Below are positions 1-6,682 of a DNA stretch of 9,257 nt, in pieces. Within the stretch, counting starts at the first letter, position 1. Each line of letters starts with the position of its first letter. A program made the translations under genes and the position numbers. This stretch comes from an uncultured Clostridia bacterium (lineage in GTDB: Bacteria > Bacillota > Clostridia > TANB77 > CAG-508), in NCBI GenBank assembly GCA_944388645.1, contig CALXJO010000036.1:1-9257 (forward strand). The letters run 5' to 3'. The notes under the pieces were generated by a model. That model saw only the letters and a list, made by a program, of their open reading frames with translations. It had not been told where the DNA came from and did not search any database.

Positions 1-65
1 GTATTATTTTTATAAAAATTAATATACTAACAATATATCTAAATATTATTTTATGGAGGAATATC

Positions 66-260
66 ATGAAGGTTTTATATTATATTGCTCTTACACTTGT
101 TATAATTGGTGCTTTAAACTGGCTTTTAATTGGCTTATTTAGTTTTGATTTAGTTGCAACTATTTTTGGATCAATGAGTGTAGTTAGCAGAATTATTTAT
201 TCTTTAGTTGGTATATCAGGATTAATCTGTCTTGGATTATATCCTAAAATAAATGATTAG
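66..260 (+). CDS. DUF378 family small membrane protein
   Basis: A 64-residue hydrophobic protein with two predicted membrane helices, roughly residues 5-25 and 38-59, and a short polar C-terminus. The helix-1 stretch IIGALNWLLIGLFSFDLVA and the following IIYSLVGISGL are typical of the DUF378 (YuzA-like) family, whose members are about 60-80 residues, so this is full length. The molecular function of the family is not known to me. The start is supported by GGAGG at 55-59, six bases before the ATG. It is the only plus-strand gene in the window and converges on htpG; a hairpin at 301-354 probably ends both transcripts. Its promoter probably lies at or beyond the left edge: a TATACT at 23-28 would need a -35 box at the very first bases. 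The family call is by recognition of the pattern, not by a search. Confidence 0.85.
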   Translation: MKVLYYIALTLVIIGALNWLLIGLFSFDLVATIFGSMSVVSRIIYSLVGISGLICLGLYPKIND

Positions 261-300
261 TTTCTTGTTTTTGAAGAATAATATATTTAGATAAATTGAA

Positions 301-354
301 AAGAACTATTTTTGTTTTAACAAACTTGTATTTGTTATAATAAAAATAGTTCTT
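301..354. terminator. Long hairpin, probable bidirectional terminator between convergent genes
   Basis: Arms 301-324 and 331-354 pair over 24 positions with a single mismatch and one G-T wobble around a six-base loop (cttgta). The outer 13 bp (AAGAACTATTTTT with its complement) are perfect. Read on the minus strand the stem is followed by TTCTTTTCAATTT, a fair T-rich tail; on the plus strand the tail is weaker. Placed between the stop codons of the DUF378 gene and htpG, it best fits a shared terminator. Confidence 0.7.
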
Positions 355-362
355 ATTAAAAT

Positions 363-465
363 TAGAAAATTTATATATTTTTTCAAATTTTATCGGTTTC
401 TTGCTGTCGCTTGCGCTCCAAGGCTGCGCGAAACCTCTAAATTTTCAAAATATATAAATTTTCTA
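363..465. repeat. Palindromic intergenic element with GC-rich core
   Basis: Nested inverted repeats. A perfect 19-bp outer arm (363-381 with 447-465), then AAATTT (385-390 with 439-444), then GGTTTC/GAAACC (395-400 with 430-435). The 41-bp core 395-435 has 25 G+C (61%), in sharp contrast to the surrounding AT-rich DNA. It lies just after the htpG stop codon and before the shared terminator. No open frame is convincing. It resembles a REP/MITE-type dispersed element or a large 3'-end hairpin of htpG mRNA; copy number elsewhere cannot be judged here. Confidence 0.6.
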
Positions 466-482
466 TAATTACTAAATTATAA

Positions 483-2378
483 CTATTTTGCTATTATTTC
501 ACATACTAAATTGCTGATTTCTGTAGGATTATCTATTGTTAGTCCTTCTATTAGTTTTGCTTGTGCATATAGTATTTTACTATATTTCTTTAATTCTTCT
601 TTGTCTGTTTCGTATAGGTCTTTAATTTTGTTTGCAATTTCATGTGAATCGTTTATTTCAAGTATTGTTTGTGCTTTTACTTTTTGGTCATTTGGCATTG
701 AGTTTAGAACTTTTTCCATTTCTACTGAAAGTGCTCCACTGCTTGTTAAACATACTGGATGATTTTTTAGTTTATGAGTAAATCTTACTTCTTGTACCCC
801 ATTTCCTATTGCTTCTTTCATTAAGTCAAACATTTCTTTGTTTTCTTCATTTTCTTTTTTTAGAGCTTCCTTTTCCTCTTCTGAATCTAAATCTACATCA
901 TTTGCACTAACATTTGCAAATTTCTTTTCTTTATGCTCTAATAAAACTTGTACTACAAATTCATCAATGTTTTCTGTTAGATATAAAATCTCATAACCTT
1001 TTTCTTTTACTTTTTCTACTTGTGGTAATAATTCTATTTTGTCCACAGTTTCGCCACAAGCATAATAAATTTTATCTTGTCCTTCCTTCATTCTAGAAAC
1101 ATATTCATCAAGTGTTACAAGCTTCTTTTCTGTACTAGAATAGAACATTAATAAATCTTTTAAATTATCTTTATTTAATCCTAAATCATTGTATACGCCA
1201 AATTTCATTGTTGTTCCAAATGTGCTAAAGAATTTTTCATAATCCTCACGATTTTTGTGAAGCATGTCTAATAATTCAGACTTTATCTTTTTCTCCAAGT
1301 TTTTAGCAATTATTCTTAATTGTCTATCATGTTGAAGCATTTCCCTTGAAATATTTAGTGATAAATCTGGACTATCTACTAATCCTCTTACAAACCCAAA
1401 ATAGTCTGGTAATAAGTCTTCACATTTATCCATTATTAATACACCATTTGAGTATAGTTGTAAGCCTTTCTTAAATTCTTTTGTGTAATAATCATATGGC
1501 ATATGTGATGGTATATAAAGAAGTGCTGTATAACTTACGTCTCCTTCTACAGAAGTACGTATTGTTTTTAATGGTTTTTGATAATCTGAAAATTTTTCTT
1601 GGTAGAAATTGTTATAATCCTCTTCCTTTACTTCAGATTTATTTTTCTTCCATATAGGGATCATACTATTTAATGTTTCATCATATCTTACTTTTTCGTA
1701 TTTTTCTTCTTTTCCATCCTCAGATTTTACAGGCTTCTCGTGTTCTACTTCCATTTTTATTGGATAACGAATATAATCAGAATATTTTCTTACTAATTCT
1801 TCTAATTTGTACTCTGCTAAGTAATCACTATATTTTTCATCATCTGTATCTTCTTTTAGAGTTAATATAATTTTTGTTCCAAATTTTTCTTTTTCTATTT
1901 CGTCTATTGTATAGCCATCTGCTCCAGAAGATTCCCAAGCATATGCTTTTTCTGCTCCATAGGCTTTACTTTCAACTCTAACTTTAGAAGCAACCATAAA
2001 TGCTGAATAAAATCCAACACCAAATTGTCCTATTATATTTATATCATCTTGAGGTTTGTCTTCCTTTTCTTTAAAAGCTAAAGAACCACTTTTAGCAATT
2101 GTTCCTAAATTGTCTTCTAGTTCCTTTTTATTCATTCCACAACCATTATCTTCTATGGTAAGTGTTCTATTTTCTTTATCTGGTGTTATTCTAATCTCTA
2201 AATCCTCTTTATTTACCTTTACGTTTTTCTCTGTAAGTGAGCGATAATATAATTTGTCTATTGCATCACTTGCATTTGAAATAAGCTCCCTTAAAAATAT
2301 TTCTTTATTTGTGTAAATTGAATTAATCATTAAATCTAATAATCTTTTAGATTCAGCTTTAAACTGCTTGCTTTCCAT
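483..2378 (-). CDS. htpG: Molecular chaperone HtpG (Hsp90)
   Basis: A 631-residue cytosolic ATP-dependent Hsp90 chaperone, the usual length for bacterial HtpG. The N-terminal GHKL ATPase domain shows its hallmarks: ELISNASDAIDKL (31-43) with the catalytic Glu and Mg-binding Asn, EDNGCGM (76-82), and the lid glycines GQFGVGFYSAF (117-127). The middle domain includes the SLNISREMLQ segment with the catalytic-loop Arg, and the C-terminal third is the dimerization domain. There is no C-terminal MEEVD, as expected for bacteria. The start ATG has AAGGA six bases upstream. It is transcribed alone from a near-consensus promoter at 2412-2440, which overlaps a CIRCE-like operator. The sequence therefore suggests HrcA-type heat-shock control, whereas htpG of Bacillus subtilis is known to lie outside the HrcA regulon. 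No anomaly in the reading frame. Confidence 0.98.
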   Translation of the reverse strand: MESKQFKAESKRLLDLMINSIYTNKEIFLRELISNASDAIDKLYYRSLTEKNVKVNKEDLEIRITPDKENRTLTIEDNGCGMNKKELEDNLGTIAKSGSLAFKEKEDKPQDDINIIGQFGVGFYSAFMVASKVRVESKAYGAEKAYAWESSGADGYTIDEIEKEKFGTKIILTLKEDTDDEKYSDYLAEYKLEELVRKYSDYIRYPIKMEVEHEKPVKSEDGKEEKYEKVRYDETLNSMIPIWKKNKSEVKEEDYNNFYQEKFSDYQKPLKTIRTSVEGDVSYTALLYIPSHMPYDYYTKEFKKGLQLYSNGVLIMDKCEDLLPDYFGFVRGLVDSPDLSLNISREMLQHDRQLRIIAKNLEKKIKSELLDMLHKNREDYEKFFSTFGTTMKFGVYNDLGLNKDNLKDLLMFYSSTEKKLVTLDEYVSRMKEGQDKIYYACGETVDKIELLPQVEKVKEKGYEILYLTENIDEFVVQVLLEHKEKKFANVSANDVDLDSEEEKEALKKENEENKEMFDLMKEAIGNGVQEVRFTHKLKNHPVCLTSSGALSVEMEKVLNSMPNDQKVKAQTILEINDSHEIANKIKDLYETDKEELKKYSKILYAQAKLIEGLTIDNPTEISNLVCEIIAK

Positions 2379-2398
2379 TTACAATCCTTCCTTTCTTC

Positions 2399-2435
2399 TT
2401 TGCTAAAATGTATTATAGTTCTACATTTTAGCAAA
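2399..2435. promoter_or_regulatory. Perfect 14-bp dyad across the htpG -10 region
   Basis: TTTGCTAAAATGTA (2399-2412) and its exact complement TACATTTTAGCAAA (2422-2435) flank nine bases. The -10 hexamer (2412-2417) begins at the inner edge of one arm. The likely transcription start is near 2405, so only a part of the dyad would be transcribed; it therefore fits a DNA operator better than an RNA hairpin. Its TTAGCA at 2428-2433 is shared with the CIRCE-like site. Confidence 0.55.
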
Positions 2436-2440
2436 GTCAA
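2412..2440 (-). promoter_or_regulatory. htpG sigma-A-type promoter
   Basis: On the minus strand: -35 TTGACT (2440-2435), 17-base spacer, -10 TATAAT (2417-2412). This places the transcription start near 2405 and gives a short leader of about 27 nt carrying the AAGGA ribosome binding site. Confidence 0.8.
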
Positions 2441-2454
2441 GTAGAGAGTGCTAA
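2428..2454. promoter_or_regulatory. CIRCE-like operator (HrcA site) over the htpG -35 box
   Basis: Plus strand: TTAGCAAAG, nine bases, GAGTGCTAA. The CIRCE consensus is TTAGCACTC-N9-GAGTGCTAA, so one half is perfect and the other keeps TTAGCA, giving 15 of 18 matches with the exact nine-base spacer. It covers the whole -35 hexamer, the position expected for a repressor. That HrcA binds here is inferred from the motif; hrcA is not in the window. Confidence 0.75.
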
Positions 2455-2500
2455 CTTTCACAAATAATTCACATTAAATATTTTGGGAAGGTGTGCCCTA

Positions 2501-2542
2501 AAACAAAAAACTCGCCCAAAAAGGGGCGTCCCTCTTGGGCGA
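2501..2542 (-). terminator. Terminator after the glycosyltransferase gene; copy 1 of a repeated hairpin
   Basis: Begins four bases after the TAA of the glycosyltransferase. Outer stem TCGCCCA/TGGGCGA (minus strand, 2542-2536 with 2518-2512) encloses a small AGGG-ACG-CCC(C)T stem. In an alternative fold the inner CGCCC pairs with the distal GGGCG around a T-rich loop. The stem is followed by six T (2510-2505) and then GTTTT, so it fits an intrinsic terminator well. The 31-nt unit 2512-2542 recurs at 6803-6833 with 28/31 identity. Confidence 0.8.
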
Positions 2543-2546
2543 AATT

Positions 2547-3782
2547 TTATGCTACATCTTTTATTTTTATATCTCTTACGTGTTCTATTTTTTCCCATTT
2601 TGTGTTTCTTACAAATAGACATTTGAAGTTTATTAGTAACCATGAACCTAAGAATAATGGATATAATATTAATCCTTTAATCATAGGTCTTATTGGCTTT
2701 TTGTCTATTAACATTATAACTATTCCAACAAATATTGGTAAGAAAAATGTTGGTAATATATATCTTAAACAATTAATTAATAAATCAGTTACATTCATTC
2801 CTCCAAGAATATACATTACAAAGTTTAAAACTACTAGTACAATAGTCATTACAAACATTGGTATACTTCCTAACATATATAGTAAGCCATCAAAATTCAT
2901 CATTGTTTTATTTTTTCTTACAGCTCCAGCAAGTGGCTTTGTGTATTCATGTAAACATTGTATATGGCCTATTGTCCATCTTGATCTTTGTGACCATGAT
3001 TGTTTAAATCCTACTGGTTGTTCATCATATACTATTGCATCTGTTGCCCAACCTAACTTTTTTCCTTGTATTATTCTTTTTAAAGAAAATTCAATATCTT
3101 CTGTAAGTGTTTTTGTATTCCAACCTGTTGGTTTTATTACATCAAATTTTACCATAAATCCTGTTCCATTTATTAATGGTGATAGTCCTAAATTATATCT
3201 TGCTAAATGGTAAAATCTATTCATTGTCCAATAGAATATTGCATAACCTGCTGATACCCAACTATCAGATGGATTTTTTATATCTCTGTAACCTTGAACT
3301 ACTTCTTCTCCCTGACATAATTTTTTATTCATTGCTTTAAAGAAGTTTTTGTCTACTATATTATCTGCATCAAATACACAGAATGCATCATAATCTGCAT
3401 CTTCTTCTATTTTTTGCTTTAAAAACCATTGTAATGCTGCACCTTTTGTTTTCTTTGCAGGATCATCTTCATGTCTTTCAACAACAATTGCACCTGCTTC
3501 TCTTGCAAGTTTTGCAGTATTATCTGTACAGTTATCTGCAATAACATAAATATCTAGTAATTCCTTAGGATAATCTTGCTTATTTAAACTATCTATTAAG
3601 TTAACTATAACATTTTCCTCATTATGAGCTGGTAATATTGCCATAAATTTATGATTTTTTTCTTCAATTAATGGCTTATCTTTAAGTTTGACTAATGAAC
3701 ATAGGCTTACAATTAATTGATAAAGCCAATATATGGTTAAAATCCAAACCATAGCTTGTTGTATTAGATATAAATATTTCAT
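2547..3782 (-). CDS. Processive family-2 glycosyltransferase, membrane-bound
   Basis: A 411-residue membrane glycosyltransferase of family GT2, of the hyaluronan/poly-GlcNAc/cellulose synthase type. It would move a sugar from a nucleotide-sugar on the cytoplasmic side onto a growing polysaccharide or lipid-linked acceptor. Order of parts: membrane helix about 9-32; GT-A catalytic domain about 45-275 with PAHNE (51-55), a nucleotide-binding ADN (82-84), the metal-binding DAD (138-140), LTED (226-229) with the candidate base Asp, and QRSRW (265-269), the Q-x-x-R-W signature of processive enzymes; then C-terminal helices about 303-327, 340-359 and 369-388. There is no PilZ or other added domain. 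The start has AGGAAGG just upstream. It has its own promoter (3824-3852) and terminator, so it appears monocistronic. The product polymer cannot be told from sequence; no accessory export or modification genes lie beside it. Confidence 0.9.
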   Translation of the reverse strand: MKYLYLIQQAMVWILTIYWLYQLIVSLCSLVKLKDKPLIEEKNHKFMAILPAHNEENVIVNLIDSLNKQDYPKELLDIYVIADNCTDNTAKLAREAGAIVVERHEDDPAKKTKGAALQWFLKQKIEEDADYDAFCVFDADNIVDKNFFKAMNKKLCQGEEVVQGYRDIKNPSDSWVSAGYAIFYWTMNRFYHLARYNLGLSPLINGTGFMVKFDVIKPTGWNTKTLTEDIEFSLKRIIQGKKLGWATDAIVYDEQPVGFKQSWSQRSRWTIGHIQCLHEYTKPLAGAVRKNKTMMNFDGLLYMLGSIPMFVMTIVLVVLNFVMYILGGMNVTDLLINCLRYILPTFFLPIFVGIVIMLIDKKPIRPMIKGLILYPLFLGSWLLINFKCLFVRNTKWEKIEHVRDIKIKDVA

Positions 3783-3823
3783 ATTTTCCTTCCTTTAGAT
3801 AATCTATAATAAATTACATTTAT

Positions 3824-3852
3824 ATTATACTACTATATATTATATATTGCAA
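3824..3852 (-). promoter_or_regulatory. Promoter of the glycosyltransferase gene
   Basis: Minus strand: TTGCAA (3852-3847), 17-base spacer, TATAAT (3829-3824), about 41 bases before the start codon. The surrounding DNA is very AT-rich, which lowers certainty, but the spacing and -10 are exact. Confidence 0.6.
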
Positions 3853-3864
3853 ATTTTATAATAT

Positions 3865-3882
3865 TTTGTCTAAATTTGTCTA
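3865..3882. promoter_or_regulatory. Direct repeat TTTGTCTA x2 with 10-bp period
   Basis: TTTGTCTA at 3865-3872 and again at 3875-3882, offset by exactly one helical turn, just upstream of the -35 box of the glycosyltransferase promoter. The arrangement is one used by tandem-binding activators. In AT-rich DNA it may also be chance. No clear hairpin terminator for pnp is seen between 3783 and 3905. Confidence 0.3.
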
Positions 3883-3905
3883 CTATATCTTAATTTAATT
3901 ATATG

Positions 3906-6038
3906 TTAGTCTTTGTTTTCTTCTTTATGTTCATTGCTTTTCTCTAAATCTTTCATAGTTAAATTTATTCTATCTTGATTATCTATTTCATAAACTTTAA
4001 CTTTTATTTCATCTCCAACAGCTAGAACATCTTCGACTTTTTCTACTCTTTTATTAGATATTTTAGAAATATGAAGTAATCCTTCTCTTCCTCCACCTAT
4101 ATCTACAAAAGCTCCAAAAGGCATTATTCTAACTACTTTTCCTTCGTAAATTTCTCCAACTTCAATATCTTTTGCAATATCTTCTATCATTTTTAAAGCT
4201 ATTTTTCCTTTTTCTGCATCATCTGAATATATGCAAACTCTTCCATCATCTTCTATGTCTATCTTAACACCTGTTGCATCAATAATTTTGTTTATCATCT
4301 TTCCGCCAGGTCCTATTACATCTTTTATTTTGTCTACATCTATTGTTGTTGTTATTATTCTTGGTGCATATTTAGATAATTCTTTTCTTGGTTCTGCAAT
4401 TTGTTTTAACATTATTTCATCTAATATATAATCTCTTGCTTTTTTTGTTCTTTCAAAAGCTTCTTTAATTATATCATATGTTAGTCCATCGTTTTTAATG
4501 TCAACTTGTATTGCTGTTATACCATCTTTTGTTCCACCAACTTTAAAATCCATATCTCCAAAGAAGTCTTCTAGTCCTTGTATATCTGTAAGCATTATAT
4601 ATTCATCTGGATTTTCTTTTGATGTAACTAAACCTGTAGAAATACCTGCTACTGGCTTTTTAATTGGAACACCTGCATCCATTAATGCTAGTGTGCTACC
4701 ACATATACTTGCTTGTGATGTTGAACCATTTGAAGATAATACTTCTGATACAACTCTTATTGTATATGGAAATTCTTCTTCTGATGGAATTACTGGTACT
4801 AGTGCTTTTTCTGCTAATGCACCATGTCCTATTTCTCTTCTTCCTGGTCCACGAGATGGTCTTGCCTCTCCTACACTGTATGAAGGGAAATTGTATTGAT
4901 GTATATATCTTTTTGATGTTTCTTCATCTATTCCATCTAATTCTTGTTCTTCACTTTTTGTTCCTAATGTAACTACTGATAATACTTGAGTTTGTCCTCT
5001 TGTAAATATTGCACTACCGTGTACTCTTGGAAGTAATCCTACTTCACATGAAAGTGGTCTTATTTCATCTATTTTTCTTCCATCAGGACGTTTATGCTCT
5101 TTTAAAATCATTTCTCTTACACATTCTTTTTGTAAGTCGTGAATACAAGCTACTATATCTGCTGCTCTTTTTTCTGTTTCTTCTTCTCCATATTTTTCTA
5201 TAAAATAGTTTTGAATTTCTTCTGTGAAATCGTCTCTGTTTTCTCCTCTTTCGTTCTTGTCTGTTGTTTGTAAATCTTGATATACTTTATCTTTAAAATT
5301 TTCTTTAATTTCTGCATATATTTCTGGATTTGTTATAAAGTGTGTATATTCAAATTTAGGTTTTCCAACTTCGTCTTGTATTTGTTTTATAAATGTACAT
5401 AGTTTTTTAATTTCTTCATGTCCTGCTTTTATTGCATCTAACATTGTATCATTTGGAATTTCGTCTGCTCCTGCTTCTATCATTGTTACTTTTTCCATTG
5501 TTCCAGCAACTGTTAGGTTTAATCTGCTCTTTTCTCTTTGTTCTACTGTTGGATTTATTACGATTTGATTATCTACATAGCCTACATTTACTGCTGCTGT
5601 TGGCCCTCCAAATGGAATGTCTGATATTGCTAATGCGGCAGCTGTTCCAATCATTGCACATACTTCTGGGCTATTGTCTTGTTCAACAGAAAGTACTGTT
5701 GCAACAACACATACATCATTTCTAAAATCCTTTGGAAATAATGGTCTTATTGGTCTGTCTATTGCTCTAGATGTTAAAATTGCTTTATCTGCTGGCTTTC
5801 CTTCTCTTTTTTGGAAGCTTCCTGGAATTTTTCCTACAGCATAAAGTTTTTCTTCATAGTCTACTGATAGTGGGAAAAAGTCTATTCCTTCTCTTGGTTC
5901 TTTTGAAGCTGTAACATTTACCATTACAACTGTATCACCATAACGAACTATTACATTGCCATTTGCAAGCTCTGCAACTTTTCCTGTTTCTACCTCAAGT
6001 TTTCTTCCTGCTAATTCTGTTTCAAATTTTTTATACAT
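3906..6038 (-). CDS. pnp: Polynucleotide phosphorylase (PNPase)
   Basis: A 3'-to-5' phosphorolytic exoribonuclease (RNA(n) + Pi to RNA(n-1) + NDP), a homotrimer central to mRNA decay. With the ATG at 6038 it has 710 residues, the family's usual size. Parts, numbered from that ATG: first RNase PH-like domain about 10-140 (VRYGDTVVMV, RPIRPLF); alpha-helical domain about 230-310; second, catalytic RNase PH domain about 320-540 with RGPGRREIGHGALAE, SNGSTSQASICGSTLA and GDMDFKV; KH domain with IGPGGK near 575; S1 domain about 627-697; a short charged tail. An in-frame GTG at 6047 would add three residues, but AAGGA (6050-6054) lies only two bases before it and 11 before the ATG, so I prefer the ATG. 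It follows rpsO, as is common, behind a terminator and a long structured leader that suggests RNase III- or PNPase-dependent autocontrol (inference). Confidence 0.97.
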   Translation of the reverse strand: MYKKFETELAGRKLEVETGKVAELANGNVIVRYGDTVVMVNVTASKEPREGIDFFPLSVDYEEKLYAVGKIPGSFQKREGKPADKAILTSRAIDRPIRPLFPKDFRNDVCVVATVLSVEQDNSPEVCAMIGTAAALAISDIPFGGPTAAVNVGYVDNQIVINPTVEQREKSRLNLTVAGTMEKVTMIEAGADEIPNDTMLDAIKAGHEEIKKLCTFIKQIQDEVGKPKFEYTHFITNPEIYAEIKENFKDKVYQDLQTTDKNERGENRDDFTEEIQNYFIEKYGEEETEKRAADIVACIHDLQKECVREMILKEHKRPDGRKIDEIRPLSCEVGLLPRVHGSAIFTRGQTQVLSVVTLGTKSEEQELDGIDEETSKRYIHQYNFPSYSVGEARPSRGPGRREIGHGALAEKALVPVIPSEEEFPYTIRVVSEVLSSNGSTSQASICGSTLALMDAGVPIKKPVAGISTGLVTSKENPDEYIMLTDIQGLEDFFGDMDFKVGGTKDGITAIQVDIKNDGLTYDIIKEAFERTKKARDYILDEIMLKQIAEPRKELSKYAPRIITTTIDVDKIKDVIGPGGKMINKIIDATGVKIDIEDDGRVCIYSDDAEKGKIALKMIEDIAKDIEVGEIYEGKVVRIMPFGAFVDIGGGREGLLHISKISNKRVEKVEDVLAVGDEIKVKVYEIDNQDRINLTMKDLEKSNEHKEENKD

Positions 6039-6066
6039 ATATTTCACATTCCTTTCTTAAAACTAT

Positions 6067-6190
6067 GGTTGGAAAAGAATTAAATTTTGGCTAGGAAAAC
6101 AAGTTTAAAATTTATGAAGCGTACTTTGTGTACGTTGATTAAATTTTAAATGAAGTTTGACAACGCCAAAATTGTAATTATTTTTCAACC
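6067..6190. repeat. 124-nt nested palindrome in the pnp leader
   Basis: Outer arms 6067-6091 and 6165-6190 pair at 23 positions with two mismatches and one bulge (GGTTG...TTTTGGC with its complement). Inside, TTTAAAATTTA (6104-6114) pairs with TAAATTTTAAA (6140-6150), and CGTAC (6120-6124) with GTACG (6130-6134) around the loop tttgt. It ends about 12 bases before the pnp ribosome binding site. It may be an RNA processing hairpin of the pnp leader, an inserted REP/MITE-like element, or both. Confidence 0.65.
6105..6188 (-). CDS. Possible 27-codon leader ORF inside the pnp leader palindrome
   Basis: A TTG at 6188-6186 follows AAGGAG (6201-6196) by seven bases and opens a 27-codon frame ending in TAA at 6107-6105, entirely inside the palindrome. 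The predicted peptide starts MKNNYNFGVV and is basic, with no recognizable domain. No known gene is served by this good ribosome binding site otherwise. The start codon is weak and would be buried in the outer stem, so translation is only a possibility. Confidence 0.2.
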   Translation of the reverse strand: MKNNYNFGVVKLHLKFNQRTQSTLHKF

Positions 6191-6341
6191 TATTTCTCCT
6201 TTTCTTATATAAGACAACACTTATATTAGATTGTAACCTCTATAAAATGTTATTGTTTTTAGCATTTTATACAAGCTACTTCTAATTTTAAGTATTGCTT
6301 ATAATATATTTTTCTACAAATTAACTAAAATTATTTATTTT
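6191..6341 (-). other. Remainder of the 345-bp pnp-rpsO gap: AT-rich upstream leader
   Basis: Holds no gene that I can support. Two short perfect hairpins are visible: ATATAAG/CTTATAT (6207-6213 with 6220-6226, six-base loop) and TATAAAATG/CATTTTATA (6241-6249 with 6263-6271, 13-base loop). The pnp promoter is expected here; a TTAGTT-N16-TATTAT on the minus strand near the upstream end is the best of several weak candidates, and I do not call it. Confidence 0.4.
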
Positions 6342-6381
6342 TGTTTTTAAAAACGGGCGCTTTATCATTTGTAAAACGCCC
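6342..6381 (-). terminator. rpsO intrinsic terminator
   Basis: Minus strand: GGGCGTTTTA (6381-6372), seven-base loop, TAAAGCGCCC (6364-6355), all ten positions paired with one G-U, followed by GTTTTTAAAAAC. It starts 11 bases after the rpsO stop codon and separates rpsO from pnp, though partial read-through is possible. Confidence 0.88.
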
Positions 6382-6392
6382 TTTTGTTTTAA

Positions 6393-6656
6393 TTATTTTC
6401 TTAATCCTAATTTTTCAACAATGTCTCTATATCTTTGAACATCTTCTTTAAGTAAATAATTTAATAAACTTCTTCTAGCACCAACCATTTGAAGTAATCC
6501 TCTTCTAGAGTGATTATCTTTTTGGTGTGTTTTTAAATGTTCTGTTAAATTATTTATTCTTTCTGTTAGAAGAGCTATTTGAACTTCTGGAGAACCAGTG
6601 TCTTTTTCGTCTCTTCTATATGTTGCAATAATTTCTTGTTTTCTTTCCTTTGTCAT
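6393..6656 (-). CDS. rpsO: 30S ribosomal protein S15
   Basis: An 87-residue primary-binding protein of the small ribosomal subunit, which binds the central three-way junction of 16S rRNA and starts assembly of the platform. Family features are clear: the N-terminal helix, DTGSPEVQIALLTERINNLTEHLK (19-42), the RNA-binding HQKDNHSRRGLLQMVGARRSLLNYL (44-68) and the RYRDIVEKLGLR end. The length is that of the family (88-89 with small variation). AGGAGGTG lies six bases before the ATG. It has its own promoter, a foldable leader and a strong terminator. It stands upstream of pnp, an order conserved in many bacteria. S15 often represses its own mRNA, and the leader at 6683-6730 is a candidate site for that here. 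Confidence 0.98.
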   Translation of the reverse strand: MTKERKQEIIATYRRDEKDTGSPEVQIALLTERINNLTEHLKTHQKDNHSRRGLLQMVGARRSLLNYLLKEDVQRYRDIVEKLGLRK

Positions 6657-6682
6657 TTTTTACACCTCCTAATTCTTATTTG

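Noticed and set aside
2435..2440. Possible CtsR operator at the htpG promoter (AGTCAA)
   Set aside because: Only one half-like AGTCAA is present, and it is simply the complement of the -35 box; the tandem GGTCAAA repeat needed for CtsR is missing.
2491..3213. 240-codon plus-strand frame opposite the glycosyltransferase gene
   Set aside because: It lies antisense to a gene with intact family motifs, begins inside the terminator hairpin, and its product looks like no protein family; it is a shadow frame.
4498..5844. Several plus-strand frames of 64-133 codons opposite pnp
   Set aside because: They lie antisense to well-conserved PNPase domains, are low-complexity and Leu/Ser-rich, and lack ribosome binding sites.
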